Shown: positions 1-5,772 of the stretch, piece by piece
Numbering within the stretch: position 1 is the first letter of the stretch
How the letters are laid out: every line of letters starts with the position of its first letter
Assembly (NCBI GenBank): GCA_945901215.1
Contig: CAMDKE010000187.1
Span: 1-5,805 of the forward strand
Length of the DNA stretch: 5,805 nucleotides
DNA from: Comamonas sp. lk
GTDB taxonomy: Bacteria > Pseudomonadota > Gammaproteobacteria > Burkholderiales > Burkholderiaceae_C
Direction: 5' to 3'
Notes under the pieces: generated by a model
Told to the model about the DNA's origin: nothing
Databases searched by the model: none
Seen by the model: only the letters and a program-made list of their open reading frames with translations
Made by a program: the position numbers and the translations under genes

Positions 1-1
1 T

Positions 2-1741
2 ACCGGCGTCAACACCATCAACGTCAGCAACGCTACGGGTGTCACGTTCGCCGGCACGATGGCTGCGGATGCCCTGAACGTCACTGGCGCGGCGACCTTG
101 AATGGTGCGACCACAGCGGCTGCGGTTACGGTGACGGGCGGTACCCTGACCCTGGGCCATGCGACACACGCCATAACGGGTGCGGTTACGCTGGGTGCTG
201 CTGGCATCTTGGATCTAGGCACGACGGCGTCAACGGGTTCTACAACCTTTACCACGGGCGCTAGCGGCACCATCCGGACCACACTGATCACTGGTACGAC
301 AGCAGGTACCCTGAATCTAAACGCGGGTGCTGCTGCAGCCACGATTGTGGCGGGGACCAAGATGTACGTTACGGTGCCGACCTCGATTGCCGTAGCGAAC
401 GGCGCCACAATTCAAGTGGTTAATGGGGGTGGGGCTGGTAACTTAGTTGCCGATTTGACCACGGGTAACGTCACTACCAATAGCGCGGTGCTGAGTTTTG
501 CTGGTAAGGCTAGCTCAAATGGCACCACTTTCGGTGGCACGGGTGATGACCTTTATCTGGTCGCCACCCGCCTCTCAACCGGCTTTACCGGTGCGGCGGG
601 CATGTCGTCCTCGGCGCCGGCAGCGGGGGCGAGCGCGGCCTTGAACGCCATAGCCTCGTCGGCGACGGCACCCACAGTGGGTTCGGACATGGCGACGGTG
701 GTCAACACCTTTAACGCCATGACTGCGACCCAGCTGGCATCGGACCTGCCCAAGTTGGCGCCGCAGACGAGCGTGGCAACGACGACGGCGGCCATGGGGG
801 CCACCAGCTCAGGCATGAATGTGGTGAGCACGCGTATGGCTTCGGCACGCGGTGATACGGCCGTGTTGGCCGGTGGCAGCAGCGGCGTGTCGGCCGGTGA
901 TGTAGCCGGACGCGCGTTCTGGATGCGCGGTCTGAATACCGACAACAAGCAAGGTGCCTATGACGGCTTTAGCGGCTACAAGTCCAGCACCCAGGGCTTT
1001 GCCATCGGGGGTGATACATCCCTGGCTGACAAAGACAACCGCGTTGGTGCTGCGCTGACTTACGCCTCGACGGCGGTGGATCAGCAGGACACAGGCTTGG
1101 GCAATAAGTCCAAGGTCAAAACCCTGGGTCTTGCGGTCTACGGTTCGCGTGATCTGGGCAAGGGTTATGTCGAGGGTCAGGTGGGCTACGCCCGCCATGA
1201 CACCGACACCACCCGGCTGGCCGCGCTGAGCCGCATTGCCACCGGTAGTGCCAGCGCGGACCAGTGGACTGCGCGTGTGGGCGGCGGTTATCGCATCGCC
1301 ATGAGCGGCAAAACGGTGTTCACACCGCTCGCCTCTCTTGACTGGAGCAGCTTTAATCAGGGCGCTTACACCGAAACTGGTGCTAGTGCGCTGAGCCTGG
1401 CGGTTAATTCGGTAAGCTCGACGCGCGTCAAGGGTGGCATGGGCTTTCGCGTGAGTGGCGAATCTTCCACCGCTTCGGGCCTGGTGTTCAAGCCTGAGAT
1501 GCATGCCATGTACAGCCGTGACTTCAAGGATAGCGCGGTGGATCTGACCTCGACCTTTACCGGTGGCGGGTCGTCCTTCGTGACGACAGGCCAGAAGATC
1601 AAGGCTGACTCGTATAACCTGGGAACCAGCGTGACCTTCCTGCAAGGCAAGACCGGGCAACTGGCCATGGCCTATGACTACGAAGGTCGTAGTGGGTTCT
1701 CGGGTCACACCGTGCAACTGCAAGGTCGCTGGGCGTTCTAA
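2..1741 (+). CDS. Autotransporter, type Va (3' part: passenger end plus complete beta-barrel)
   Basis: The reading frame is open from base 2, so the first ATG at 59 is probably internal; 579 residues are visible and the signal peptide and most of the passenger are missing. Numbering from that ATG, residues 1-170 are Gly/Ala/Thr/Asn/Val-rich with degenerate repeats of about 16-20 residues (NVTGAATLNG, TVTGGTLTLG, TGAVTLGAAG), as expected of a beta-helical surface passenger. Residues about 190-265 form an Ala-rich, probably helical linker leading to the pore. Residues about 286-560 (from base 914) match an autotransporter barrel: an AFWMRG start, the GYKSSTQGFAIGGDTSL strand pair, alternating aromatic/hydrophobic strands and a terminal aromatic residue (QGRWAF) as the barrel-assembly signal. 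No cysteine is visible, which is usual for secreted passengers. The family exports its passenger through its own barrel, inserted by the BAM complex. The passenger's job (adhesin or other) cannot be told. A strong terminator follows. Confidence 0.93.
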   Translation, partial: TGVNTINVSNATGVTFAGTMAADALNVTGAATLNGATTAAAVTVTGGTLTLGHATHAITGAVTLGAAGILDLGTTASTGSTTFTTGASGTIRTTLITGTTAGTLNLNAGAAAATIVAGTKMYVTVPTSIAVANGATIQVVNGGGAGNLVADLTTGNVTTNSAVLSFAGKASSNGTTFGGTGDDLYLVATRLSTGFTGAAGMSSSAPAAGASAALNAIASSATAPTVGSDMATVVNTFNAMTATQLASDLPKLAPQTSVATTTAAMGATSSGMNVVSTRMASARGDTAVLAGGSSGVSAGDVAGRAFWMRGLNTDNKQGAYDGFSGYKSSTQGFAIGGDTSLADKDNRVGAALTYASTAVDQQDTGLGNKSKVKTLGLAVYGSRDLGKGYVEGQVGYARHDTDTTRLAALSRIATGSASADQWTARVGGGYRIAMSGKTVFTPLASLDWSSFNQGAYTETGASALSLAVNSVSSTRVKGGMGFRVSGESSTASGLVFKPEMHAMYSRDFKDSAVDLTSTFTGGGSSFVTTGQKIKADSYNLGTSVTFLQGKTGQLAMAYDYEGRSGFSGHTVQLQGRWAF

Positions 1742-1767
1742 GACAGCGTAGTTGGAAAGCTTGTGGG

Positions 1768-1792
1768 GTGGCCCGTTTTAAAAACGGGCCAC
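1768..1792 (+). other. Perfect 12-bp inverted repeat just after the autotransporter stop
   Basis: The arms GTGGCCCGTTTT and AAAACGGGCCAC are perfect complements separated by one A. In RNA the stable part would be the GC-rich GTGGCCCG/CGGGCCAC stem closing an A/U-rich loop. No T-run follows on the plus strand, so it is not a classical terminator by itself. It lies 26 bases past the stop codon and 11 bases before the true terminator, so it may protect the mRNA 3' end or assist termination. Confidence 0.6.
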
Positions 1793-1803
1793 GCGCAAAA
1801 AAG

Positions 1804-1828
1804 AAACCGCCGCGAGGCGGTTTTTTTT
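1804..1828 (+). terminator. Rho-independent terminator of the autotransporter gene
   Basis: The stem is AAACCGCC / GGCGGTTT with a GCGA loop, and eight T residues follow the GGCGG arm. This is a textbook intrinsic terminator about 60 bases past the autotransporter stop. The left side carries an A-rich run (AAAAAAGAAA), so the reverse complement also has a T-rich tail and the structure could work in both directions, although no minus-strand gene is seen approaching it. It separates the autotransporter transcript from the downstream hydrolase gene. Confidence 0.9.
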
Positions 1829-1849
1829 GTTTATCGCTAAGATGACGAA

Positions 1850-1881
1850 ACAGCAAGACAGCAAGACAACGAGACAACAAG
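1850..1881 (+). repeat. Short tandem repeat, four 8-bp units
   Basis: Four consecutive 8-bp units are seen: ACAGCAAG, ACAGCAAG, ACAACGAG, ACAACAAG. The preceding GATGACGA may be a more decayed unit. The tract is non-coding, lies between the terminator and the hydrolase gene, and is purine-rich on the plus strand. Length variation by slippage is possible, but only the first two units are identical, which suggests an old array. Confidence 0.7.
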
Positions 1882-1887
1882 CTCAGG

Positions 1888-1926
1888 TTCCCAAGCAGGC
1901 TTACTCTGCATGCTGGGGCTTGGGGA
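1888..1926 (+). other. Possible leader hairpin upstream of the hydrolase gene
   Basis: CCCAAGC (1890-1896) and GCTTGGG (1918-1924) are perfect complements, extended by one G-T and one A-T pair to give about 9 bp with a 21-base loop. Inside it, GCAG (1895-1898) and CTGC (1906-1909) offer an alternative small hairpin. A second short GC hairpin (GGCGC/GCGCC, 1948-1963) follows. Whether these are transcribed depends on where the promoter lies, which is not evident. No known riboswitch motif was recognised. Confidence 0.3.
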
Positions 1927-2027
1927 TGTGCGAGGGTGTTCTGTAGTGGCGCGCCCCGGCGCCGTATCCGGGTGATCCGCGTAGCTGCGTTCTTGCGTAG
2001 TGTCAGGCACCGCACAGTAATTACAAA

Positions 2028-2035
2028 AAAGGTGG
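2028..2035 (+). promoter_or_regulatory. Ribosome binding site for the hydrolase lipoprotein
   Basis: AAAGGTGG differs by one base from the strong Shine-Dalgarno AAAGGAGG and ends 7 bases before the ATG at 2043. It supports that start, which also gives a complete lipoprotein signal peptide. A second weak purine match (AAGG) sits too close to the ATG to be used. Confidence 0.65.
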
Positions 2036-2042
2036 CAAGGCA

Positions 2043-2915
2043 ATGCCTGTGAGGTTCTTACTGTGGATGTGCGCTGGCTTCATGCTGGGCGGCTGCGTGC
2101 CCGGCTTGCTGCGCTCGGATGCCGAGCTTGCGCAGGCTATTGCAGAGCCCGCGCGCCTGCAATTGCGCCTGCGCGCGGCCACGCCCTTTGTGCTCACCAC
2201 GCGCGAGCGCTTTGATAGGCCGGGCGAAGACCTGAACGTGTATCTGGAGGGCGATGGCTTTGCCTGGGCGAGCCGCACCGAGCCCTCGCGGGACCCCACC
2301 CCCGACAACCCGCTGGCGCTTGCCCTCGCGGCGCGTGACCCGGCAGCCAACGTGGTGTGGATTGCCCGCCCCTGCCAGTACACGCCGCGGCAAGACAATC
2401 CGGCCTGTCGCGAGTTTTACTGGACGGTGGGTCGTCTCGCTCCCGAGGTGGTGCGCGCGGTGGATGTGGCGGTGACGGCGGCCAAGCTTGCGGCCGGCGC
2501 AAAGCGCATTCATCTGGTGGGGTATTCGGGCGGCGGCGGTCTTGCCCTGCTGATCGCCGCCGGCCGCAGCGATGTCATCTCGATTCGTACCGTGGCGGGT
2601 AATCTGCACCACCAGGCCTTTACCAGCCATCACGGCGTGTCGCCCATGAGCGCGTCGCTAGAGCCTGCCGACGTGGCGCCGCGCCTGCGCGCCGTGGCGC
2701 AATGGCATTTTGTCGGGGGCGAGGACAAGGTGGTGCCCGCAGGTATTGCACGCGCCTACCTCGCCGCCGCAGGGCCCACGCCTTGTGCGCGCTTGCGCGT
2801 GCTGCCCGGCCTGAAGCACCAGGAGGGCTGGGTCGACCAGTGGCCCGCCTTATTGCGCGAGAGCGTTGTTAATATGGACACCCCCGCTTGTGCGCAGGCC
2901 ACCCCGCTGCGGTGA
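2043..2915 (+). CDS. Putative lipoprotein of the alpha/beta-hydrolase fold
   Basis: The 290-residue product starts with MPVR, a hydrophobic stretch and a lipobox LGGC (residues 15-18), so Cys18 is the likely lipidated residue and the mature protein would be anchored in the envelope. The mature part looks like a single alpha/beta-hydrolase domain. VYLEGDGFAW (66-75) fits the strand and oxyanion-hole region. GYSGGG (160-165) is the nucleophile elbow with Ser162. GGEDKVVP (225-232) supplies the likely acid Asp228, and LKHQEGW (257-263) the likely His259. The catalytic set is therefore complete. Four cysteines beyond the signal region (111, 121, 248, 283) could form disulfides in the periplasm. 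The substrate is unknown; esterase, lipase or thioesterase activity is possible. It is preceded by a good RBS and followed after 88 bases by the methyltransferase gene, with which it may be co-transcribed. Confidence 0.85.
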   Translation: MPVRFLLWMCAGFMLGGCVPGLLRSDAELAQAIAEPARLQLRLRAATPFVLTTRERFDRPGEDLNVYLEGDGFAWASRTEPSRDPTPDNPLALALAARDPAANVVWIARPCQYTPRQDNPACREFYWTVGRLAPEVVRAVDVAVTAAKLAAGAKRIHLVGYSGGGGLALLIAAGRSDVISIRTVAGNLHHQAFTSHHGVSPMSASLEPADVAPRLRAVAQWHFVGGEDKVVPAGIARAYLAAAGPTPCARLRVLPGLKHQEGWVDQWPALLRESVVNMDTPACAQATPLR

Positions 2916-2948
2916 GGCGCAACACAACAGCTTAGATCGCCCTATCCC

Positions 2949-2978
2949 CATCGAAATCTACATCGACATCTGCATCTC
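2949..2978 (+). repeat. Five imperfect 6-bp repeats before the methyltransferase gene
   Basis: Five consecutive hexamers read CATCGA, AATCTA, CATCGA, CATCTG, CATCTC, sharing an ATC core at constant spacing. The tract ends 25 bases before the ATG at 3004 and lies in the leader of that gene, just upstream of its RBS. It may be only low-complexity spacer; a regularly phased protein- or RNA-binding tract is an unproven alternative. Confidence 0.5.
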
Positions 2979-3003
2979 TGGCTCTTAACCACAGGATTCT
3001 GTC

Positions 3004-4638
3004 ATGACCACCTCAGCCAACCCCTACGACCTCACCCCTTACCAGAGCTTTGCCTACCCGGAGACGCATCCCAACCGTCTGGCCGTGCTGGCGAGCTTGT
3101 TCGGGCGCAGCCCCGCGCCGCTCGCTGGCTGCCGGGTGCTAGAGATCGGTTGTGCCGGCGGCGGCAACCTGTTGCCGATAGCGGCGGCCTTTCCGCAAGC
3201 GCAGGTTGTGGGTCTGGATTATTCCCAGGTGCAAATTGATGCGGCCAAGCACGCCGCGCAGGCGCTGGGGCTCACGAACATTCGCTTTGTTTGTGAGGAC
3301 ATGCGCAGCGTCGACGCGACCAGCCTGGGTGAGTTTGATTACGTCATCGCCCACGGTATTTACTCCTGGCTGCCCGCTGACGCGCAGGCGGCCATGCTCA
3401 CGCTGTGCCGCGACTGCCTGACCGAAGCCGGTGTTGCTTGCGTCAGCTACAACACGCTGCCCGGATGGCATATGCGCGGCATGGTGCGCGACCTGATGTT
3501 GTTTCACGCCGCCTCGTTTGGCGATGGTCCGCCCGATGTGGCGCAGGCCAAGGCCTTGCTCGACTTCATGGCCACGCACGTGCCCGAAGAGAACAATCCC
3601 TACGGCCAGTATCTGCGCAGCGAGTTAAAAATGCTGTCGGGACTGAACGCGAGCTATCTTGCGCACGATCACCTCGAAAAACATAACGAGCCCTTGTATT
3701 TCCGGGATTTCATTGCGCGCGCCCAGGGCGCCGATCTCGATTATCTGGGCGAGGCGGAGTTCTTCACGATGTTGGGCAGCGACCTTGCCGCGGGCGCCAA
3801 GTCGCAACTGAGCGCCGAGATCACGGACATCGTGCGCCTGGAGCAGTATTTTGACTTCATGCGCAACCGCAGCTTTCGCATGAGCTTGCTGGTGCGCCGC
3901 GGTAGCTTCGTTGAGCGCAACATCGGGCCCGATCGCCTGAAGTCTTTGTGGGTATCCAGCACGCTACGTTCGACGCTGCCCCTTAGCGCCGTGGCTGCGA
4001 TTCCCGCGCTCGCCGAGGCAACGCCCGCCCTCGTCTCCACGACGCCTGTGCGCTTTGAGACGCTGACCGGTCAGCAGTTGACAACCGCTAACCCGGTGAC
4101 CAAGGCCGCCTTGATGCTGTTGGCGGAGGCCGCCCCGGCCAGTCTGGCCTTTGGGGAATTGCTCAAGGCGGCGCGCGAGCGCTTGCCCGTAACGCATCGC
4201 GTCACCATCGCGCTTGAGCAGGATGCGTTCACCTTGGGCGCTGATATGCTCATTGCCTATGGCGCAGGCGCCTTGGTGCAGTTGTACGCCGCCTCTAACC
4301 GCGTTGCGCCGGCTAGCGTGGTACGCGATGCCACGACGGCCTTGTCCGCGCCAGCCTATGCGCGCTGGCAGGCACGCCAGTCAGGCGAACTGACCAATCT
4401 GCATCACATGCGGGTGAGCGTGGATGAGCCGTGCCGGCAGACTGTGCTCTTACTCGATGGCAGCCTGGATCGTGCCGGTTTGCACGCGGCGTTTTATAAA
4501 CTGATCGTCGCCGGCACGCTGCTCTTGCAAGAGGAGGGCAAAGCCTTTGTGCCGGCGCCGGACGCGCCGGTGGTGGGCCAGGCGCTCGAGGCGATACTCA
4601 ATACGCTCGCGGCCAACGCGTTGATCTGCGCGCCCTAG
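3004..4638 (+). CDS. SAM-dependent methyltransferase with regulatory domain (PKMT-like)
   Basis: This is a 544-residue class I methyltransferase. The N-terminal YDLTPYQSFAYPETHPNRLA (8-27) and following LFG are typical of the family with the predicted methyltransferase regulatory domain (Pfam MethyTransf_Reg). Motif I is VLEIGCAGGGN (45-55), motif II VVGLDYS (68-74) with Asp72 expected to bind the SAM ribose, motif III CEDM (97-100) and motif IV FDYVIAHGIYSWLP (111-124). The regulatory/middle region runs from about 195 to 300 and includes HNEPLYFRDF (227-236) and YLGEAEFF (247-254). Residues about 310-544 form the C-terminal domain, with LLLDGSLDR at 482-490. No signal peptide is seen, so it should act in the cytoplasm. 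Length and layout resemble the rickettsial PKMT1/PKMT2, which methylate lysines of the autotransporter OmpB; other family members have no known substrate. AGGA at 2993-2996, 7 bases before the ATG, supports this start. Confidence 0.88.
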   Translation: MTTSANPYDLTPYQSFAYPETHPNRLAVLASLFGRSPAPLAGCRVLEIGCAGGGNLLPIAAAFPQAQVVGLDYSQVQIDAAKHAAQALGLTNIRFVCEDMRSVDATSLGEFDYVIAHGIYSWLPADAQAAMLTLCRDCLTEAGVACVSYNTLPGWHMRGMVRDLMLFHAASFGDGPPDVAQAKALLDFMATHVPEENNPYGQYLRSELKMLSGLNASYLAHDHLEKHNEPLYFRDFIARAQGADLDYLGEAEFFTMLGSDLAAGAKSQLSAEITDIVRLEQYFDFMRNRSFRMSLLVRRGSFVERNIGPDRLKSLWVSSTLRSTLPLSAVAAIPALAEATPALVSTTPVRFETLTGQQLTTANPVTKAALMLLAEAAPASLAFGELLKAARERLPVTHRVTIALEQDAFTLGADMLIAYGAGALVQLYAASNRVAPASVVRDATTALSAPAYARWQARQSGELTNLHHMRVSVDEPCRQTVLLLDGSLDRAGLHAAFYKLIVAGTLLLQEEGKAFVPAPDAPVVGQALEAILNTLAANALICAP

Positions 4639-4648
4639 GGGGGGGCGC
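4630..4648 (+). other. Hairpin over the methyltransferase stop codon, with an 8-G run
   Basis: GCGCCC (4630-4635) pairs with GGGCGC (4643-4648) around a loop containing the TAG stop and a run of eight G (4638-4645). Because the G-run begins with the last base of the stop codon, slippage there would not change the protein. No T-run follows, so it is at most a weak 3'-end structure. Confidence 0.35.
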
Positions 4649-4672
4649 CGGCTTGGCCGGTAGACACAGTTA

Positions 4673-4785
4673 GGGAGGCGCTGATCAAGCCCTGCAAATG
4701 AGGGCGGCTTGCGATAGCACCTTGATAAGCCCCCCGCGAAAGTGGGGTATAGGCAAGGGGGCTTGCCCCCTTGTTCAGTGAAGCC
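4673..4785. repeat. Possible MITE-like or REP-like structured intergenic element
   Basis: The ends are imperfect inverted repeats. GGAGGCGCTGATCAAG (4674-4689) compared with the reverse complement of 4770-4785 matches at 11 of 16 bases, 8 of 9 in the inner part (CTGATCAAG against CTGAACAAG). TTA lies next to the left end (4670-4672) and directly after the right end (4786-4788), compatible with a TNA-type target duplication. Inside are three hairpins: 4686-4711 (CAAG-CCCT paired with AGGG and CTTG), 4732-4747 (CCCCGC-GAAA-GTGGGG, a GNRA loop) and 4754-4773 (9-bp perfect stem). No ORF lies inside. It could be a small non-autonomous insertion, a REP-type repeat or simply structured 3' sequence; copies elsewhere in the genome would decide. 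Confidence 0.4.
4754..4773. terminator. Possible bidirectional terminator-like hairpin between converging genes
   Basis: CAAGGGGGC and GCCCCCTTG form a perfect 9-bp stem with a two-base loop, or 8 bp with a four-base loop. It sits between the ends of the methyltransferase gene (+) and the rotamase gene (-), where a shared terminator is expected. The tail is poor: TTGTT on the plus strand and no T-run on the minus strand. It is therefore called only tentatively and may instead be the inner part of the repeat element around it. Confidence 0.35.
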
Positions 4786-4815
4786 TTACAAAGCGCCGTG
4801 GGGCGTCACCGGCAC

Positions 4816-5745
4816 CTATTTGATCACGATGTCTTTGAGGTTTTTTTCTTCCACGCTGGCGGGCGTCTTTTTGCCCACGGCCTCCATCATGGCCTGACGG
4901 TTTTGGTTGGTGCGGGCATCGCGCAGGCCTTTGATGATGGCCTCGCGCACCTCGGTGAGGGGGCGGGTGGTGGCCGCTTTGCGCTCTAGCACCCGAATAA
5001 TCTGCCAGCCAAAGGGGGTGTTGACCGGGGGGCTCGCAGTGCGCCCCTTCAGAGCGTTCACCGTGGTCCGTATTTGTCCGGTGAGCCGCGCCTCTTCCAA
5101 CCAGTCGAGCTCGCCGCCACGGTCTTTGCTCGCCTGGTCTTGTGAGTACTGCCCGGCGAGCGCGGCAAAGTCTTCGCCGCGTTGCAGTTTCTGGCTGATC
5201 TCCTGCGCAAGGGTGCTGGCGCGCTTGCTGTCCTCGGCGCTGGGTTTCTCAGGCACGCGTATCAAAATCTGGGCGAGGCGTATCTGTGCGGGCACTTGAA
5301 ATTGCGCCAGATTTTGGTCGTAGGCGGTTTGTATCTCTGCAACGCTCGGGTAAGCGGCGTCCGGTTCGGCGCGCGCAAACACGTAGTTGTCTATGACCGC
5401 CTGTTCTTTTGCCCGCTCCATTGCCACCGCGACGTCGGGGCGTTTTTCCCATTCGGCATTGCGCGCTTCGGCCAACATCGTACGGCGCAATAACTCGGAG
5501 AGGATCAGGTTTTTCACCGCCTCCGGCTGGGCCAGCAGCGCCTTGCGTGTTTCGACATTTTGCGCCGCCGCCAGCTCATTGATCTGGCGTGCCGTGATTT
5601 CGATGCTGCCCATGCGGCCGACGACAGGGCTGGAGAAAAACGTCAGTTGCGCCAGCGCTGGTCCGGTGTTGACCAGGCAAGCGAGGCCCATCGCGCCGGC
5701 CAGCAGCGCGAAGCGATAGGAAATAGGAGCGGGGTTTGAGCGCAT
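4816..5745 (-). CDS. Periplasmic parvulin-type (PpiC) peptidyl-prolyl isomerase, degenerate active site
   Basis: The 309-residue product begins with a signal peptide: MRSNPAPISYR, a hydrophobic core, then GPALA with likely cleavage after residue 32, so it should be periplasmic. Residues about 40-150 are helical and resemble the SurA/PrsA-type N-terminal chaperone region (GSIEITARQINEL, LILSELLRR). Residues about 154-255 form the parvulin domain: IRLAQILIRVP, GEDFAALAGQYSQD, DRGGELDWL and PFGWQIIRVLE. A charged C-terminal tail follows. Canonical parvulins have His in the HIL and FG(W/Y)HI positions; here both are Gln (159 and 248). The usual Phe of the proline pocket also seems to be Ile225. 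The fold is clear, but isomerase activity is doubtful, and a chaperone role for outer-membrane proteins is a reasonable inference. On the minus strand AAAGGA (5753-5758) lies 7 bases before the ATG and fixes the start. Confidence 0.9.
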   Translation of the reverse strand: MRSNPAPISYRFALLAGAMGLACLVNTGPALAQLTFFSSPVVGRMGSIEITARQINELAAAQNVETRKALLAQPEAVKNLILSELLRRTMLAEARNAEWEKRPDVAVAMERAKEQAVIDNYVFARAEPDAAYPSVAEIQTAYDQNLAQFQVPAQIRLAQILIRVPEKPSAEDSKRASTLAQEISQKLQRGEDFAALAGQYSQDQASKDRGGELDWLEEARLTGQIRTTVNALKGRTASPPVNTPFGWQIIRVLERKAATTRPLTEVREAIIKGLRDARTNQNRQAMMEAVGKKTPASVEEKNLKDIVIK

Positions 5746-5762
5746 GCGAAAGTCCTTTAAAA

Positions 5763-5772
5763 GTTTCGAAAC
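5763..5772. promoter_or_regulatory. 10-bp palindrome upstream of the rotamase gene
   Basis: GTTTCGAAAC is a perfect palindrome ending 17 bases upstream of the rotamase ATG, immediately before its RBS. It could be a small operator or a leader hairpin. One 10-bp palindrome is weak evidence, no clear -35/-10 pair was found next to it, and the window ends 33 bases further on. Confidence 0.2.

Noticed and set aside
809..1723. Long open frame on the minus strand within the autotransporter gene (304 codons)
   Set aside because: It lies opposite a clearly recognisable barrel domain, its translation shows no coherent domain, and such shadow frames are common in GC-rich genes.
1599..2015. Minus-strand open frame running through the terminator region
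   Set aside because: It translates both hairpins and the terminator (KKPPRGGFFF) and has no conserved features.
1993..2021. Promoter-like pair TTGCGT / AGTAAT with a 17-base spacer upstream of the lipoprotein gene
   Set aside because: The matches are only 3/6 and 4/6, and the transcript would begin at about 2028, inside the ribosome binding site.
1837..2043. 68-codon minus-strand frame in the intergenic gap
   Set aside because: It ends in the translated tandem repeat, shows no domain and has no convincing RBS; it may simply be open by chance.
2058..2633. Minus-strand open frame of 191 codons opposite the hydrolase
   Set aside because: It is rich in Arg/His/Gly/Ala like most antisense frames here, has no recognisable motif, and overlaps a well-supported gene.
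4638..4645. Run of eight G as a phase-variation switch
   Set aside because: It starts at the last base of the methyltransferase stop codon, so a length change would not alter the reading frame.
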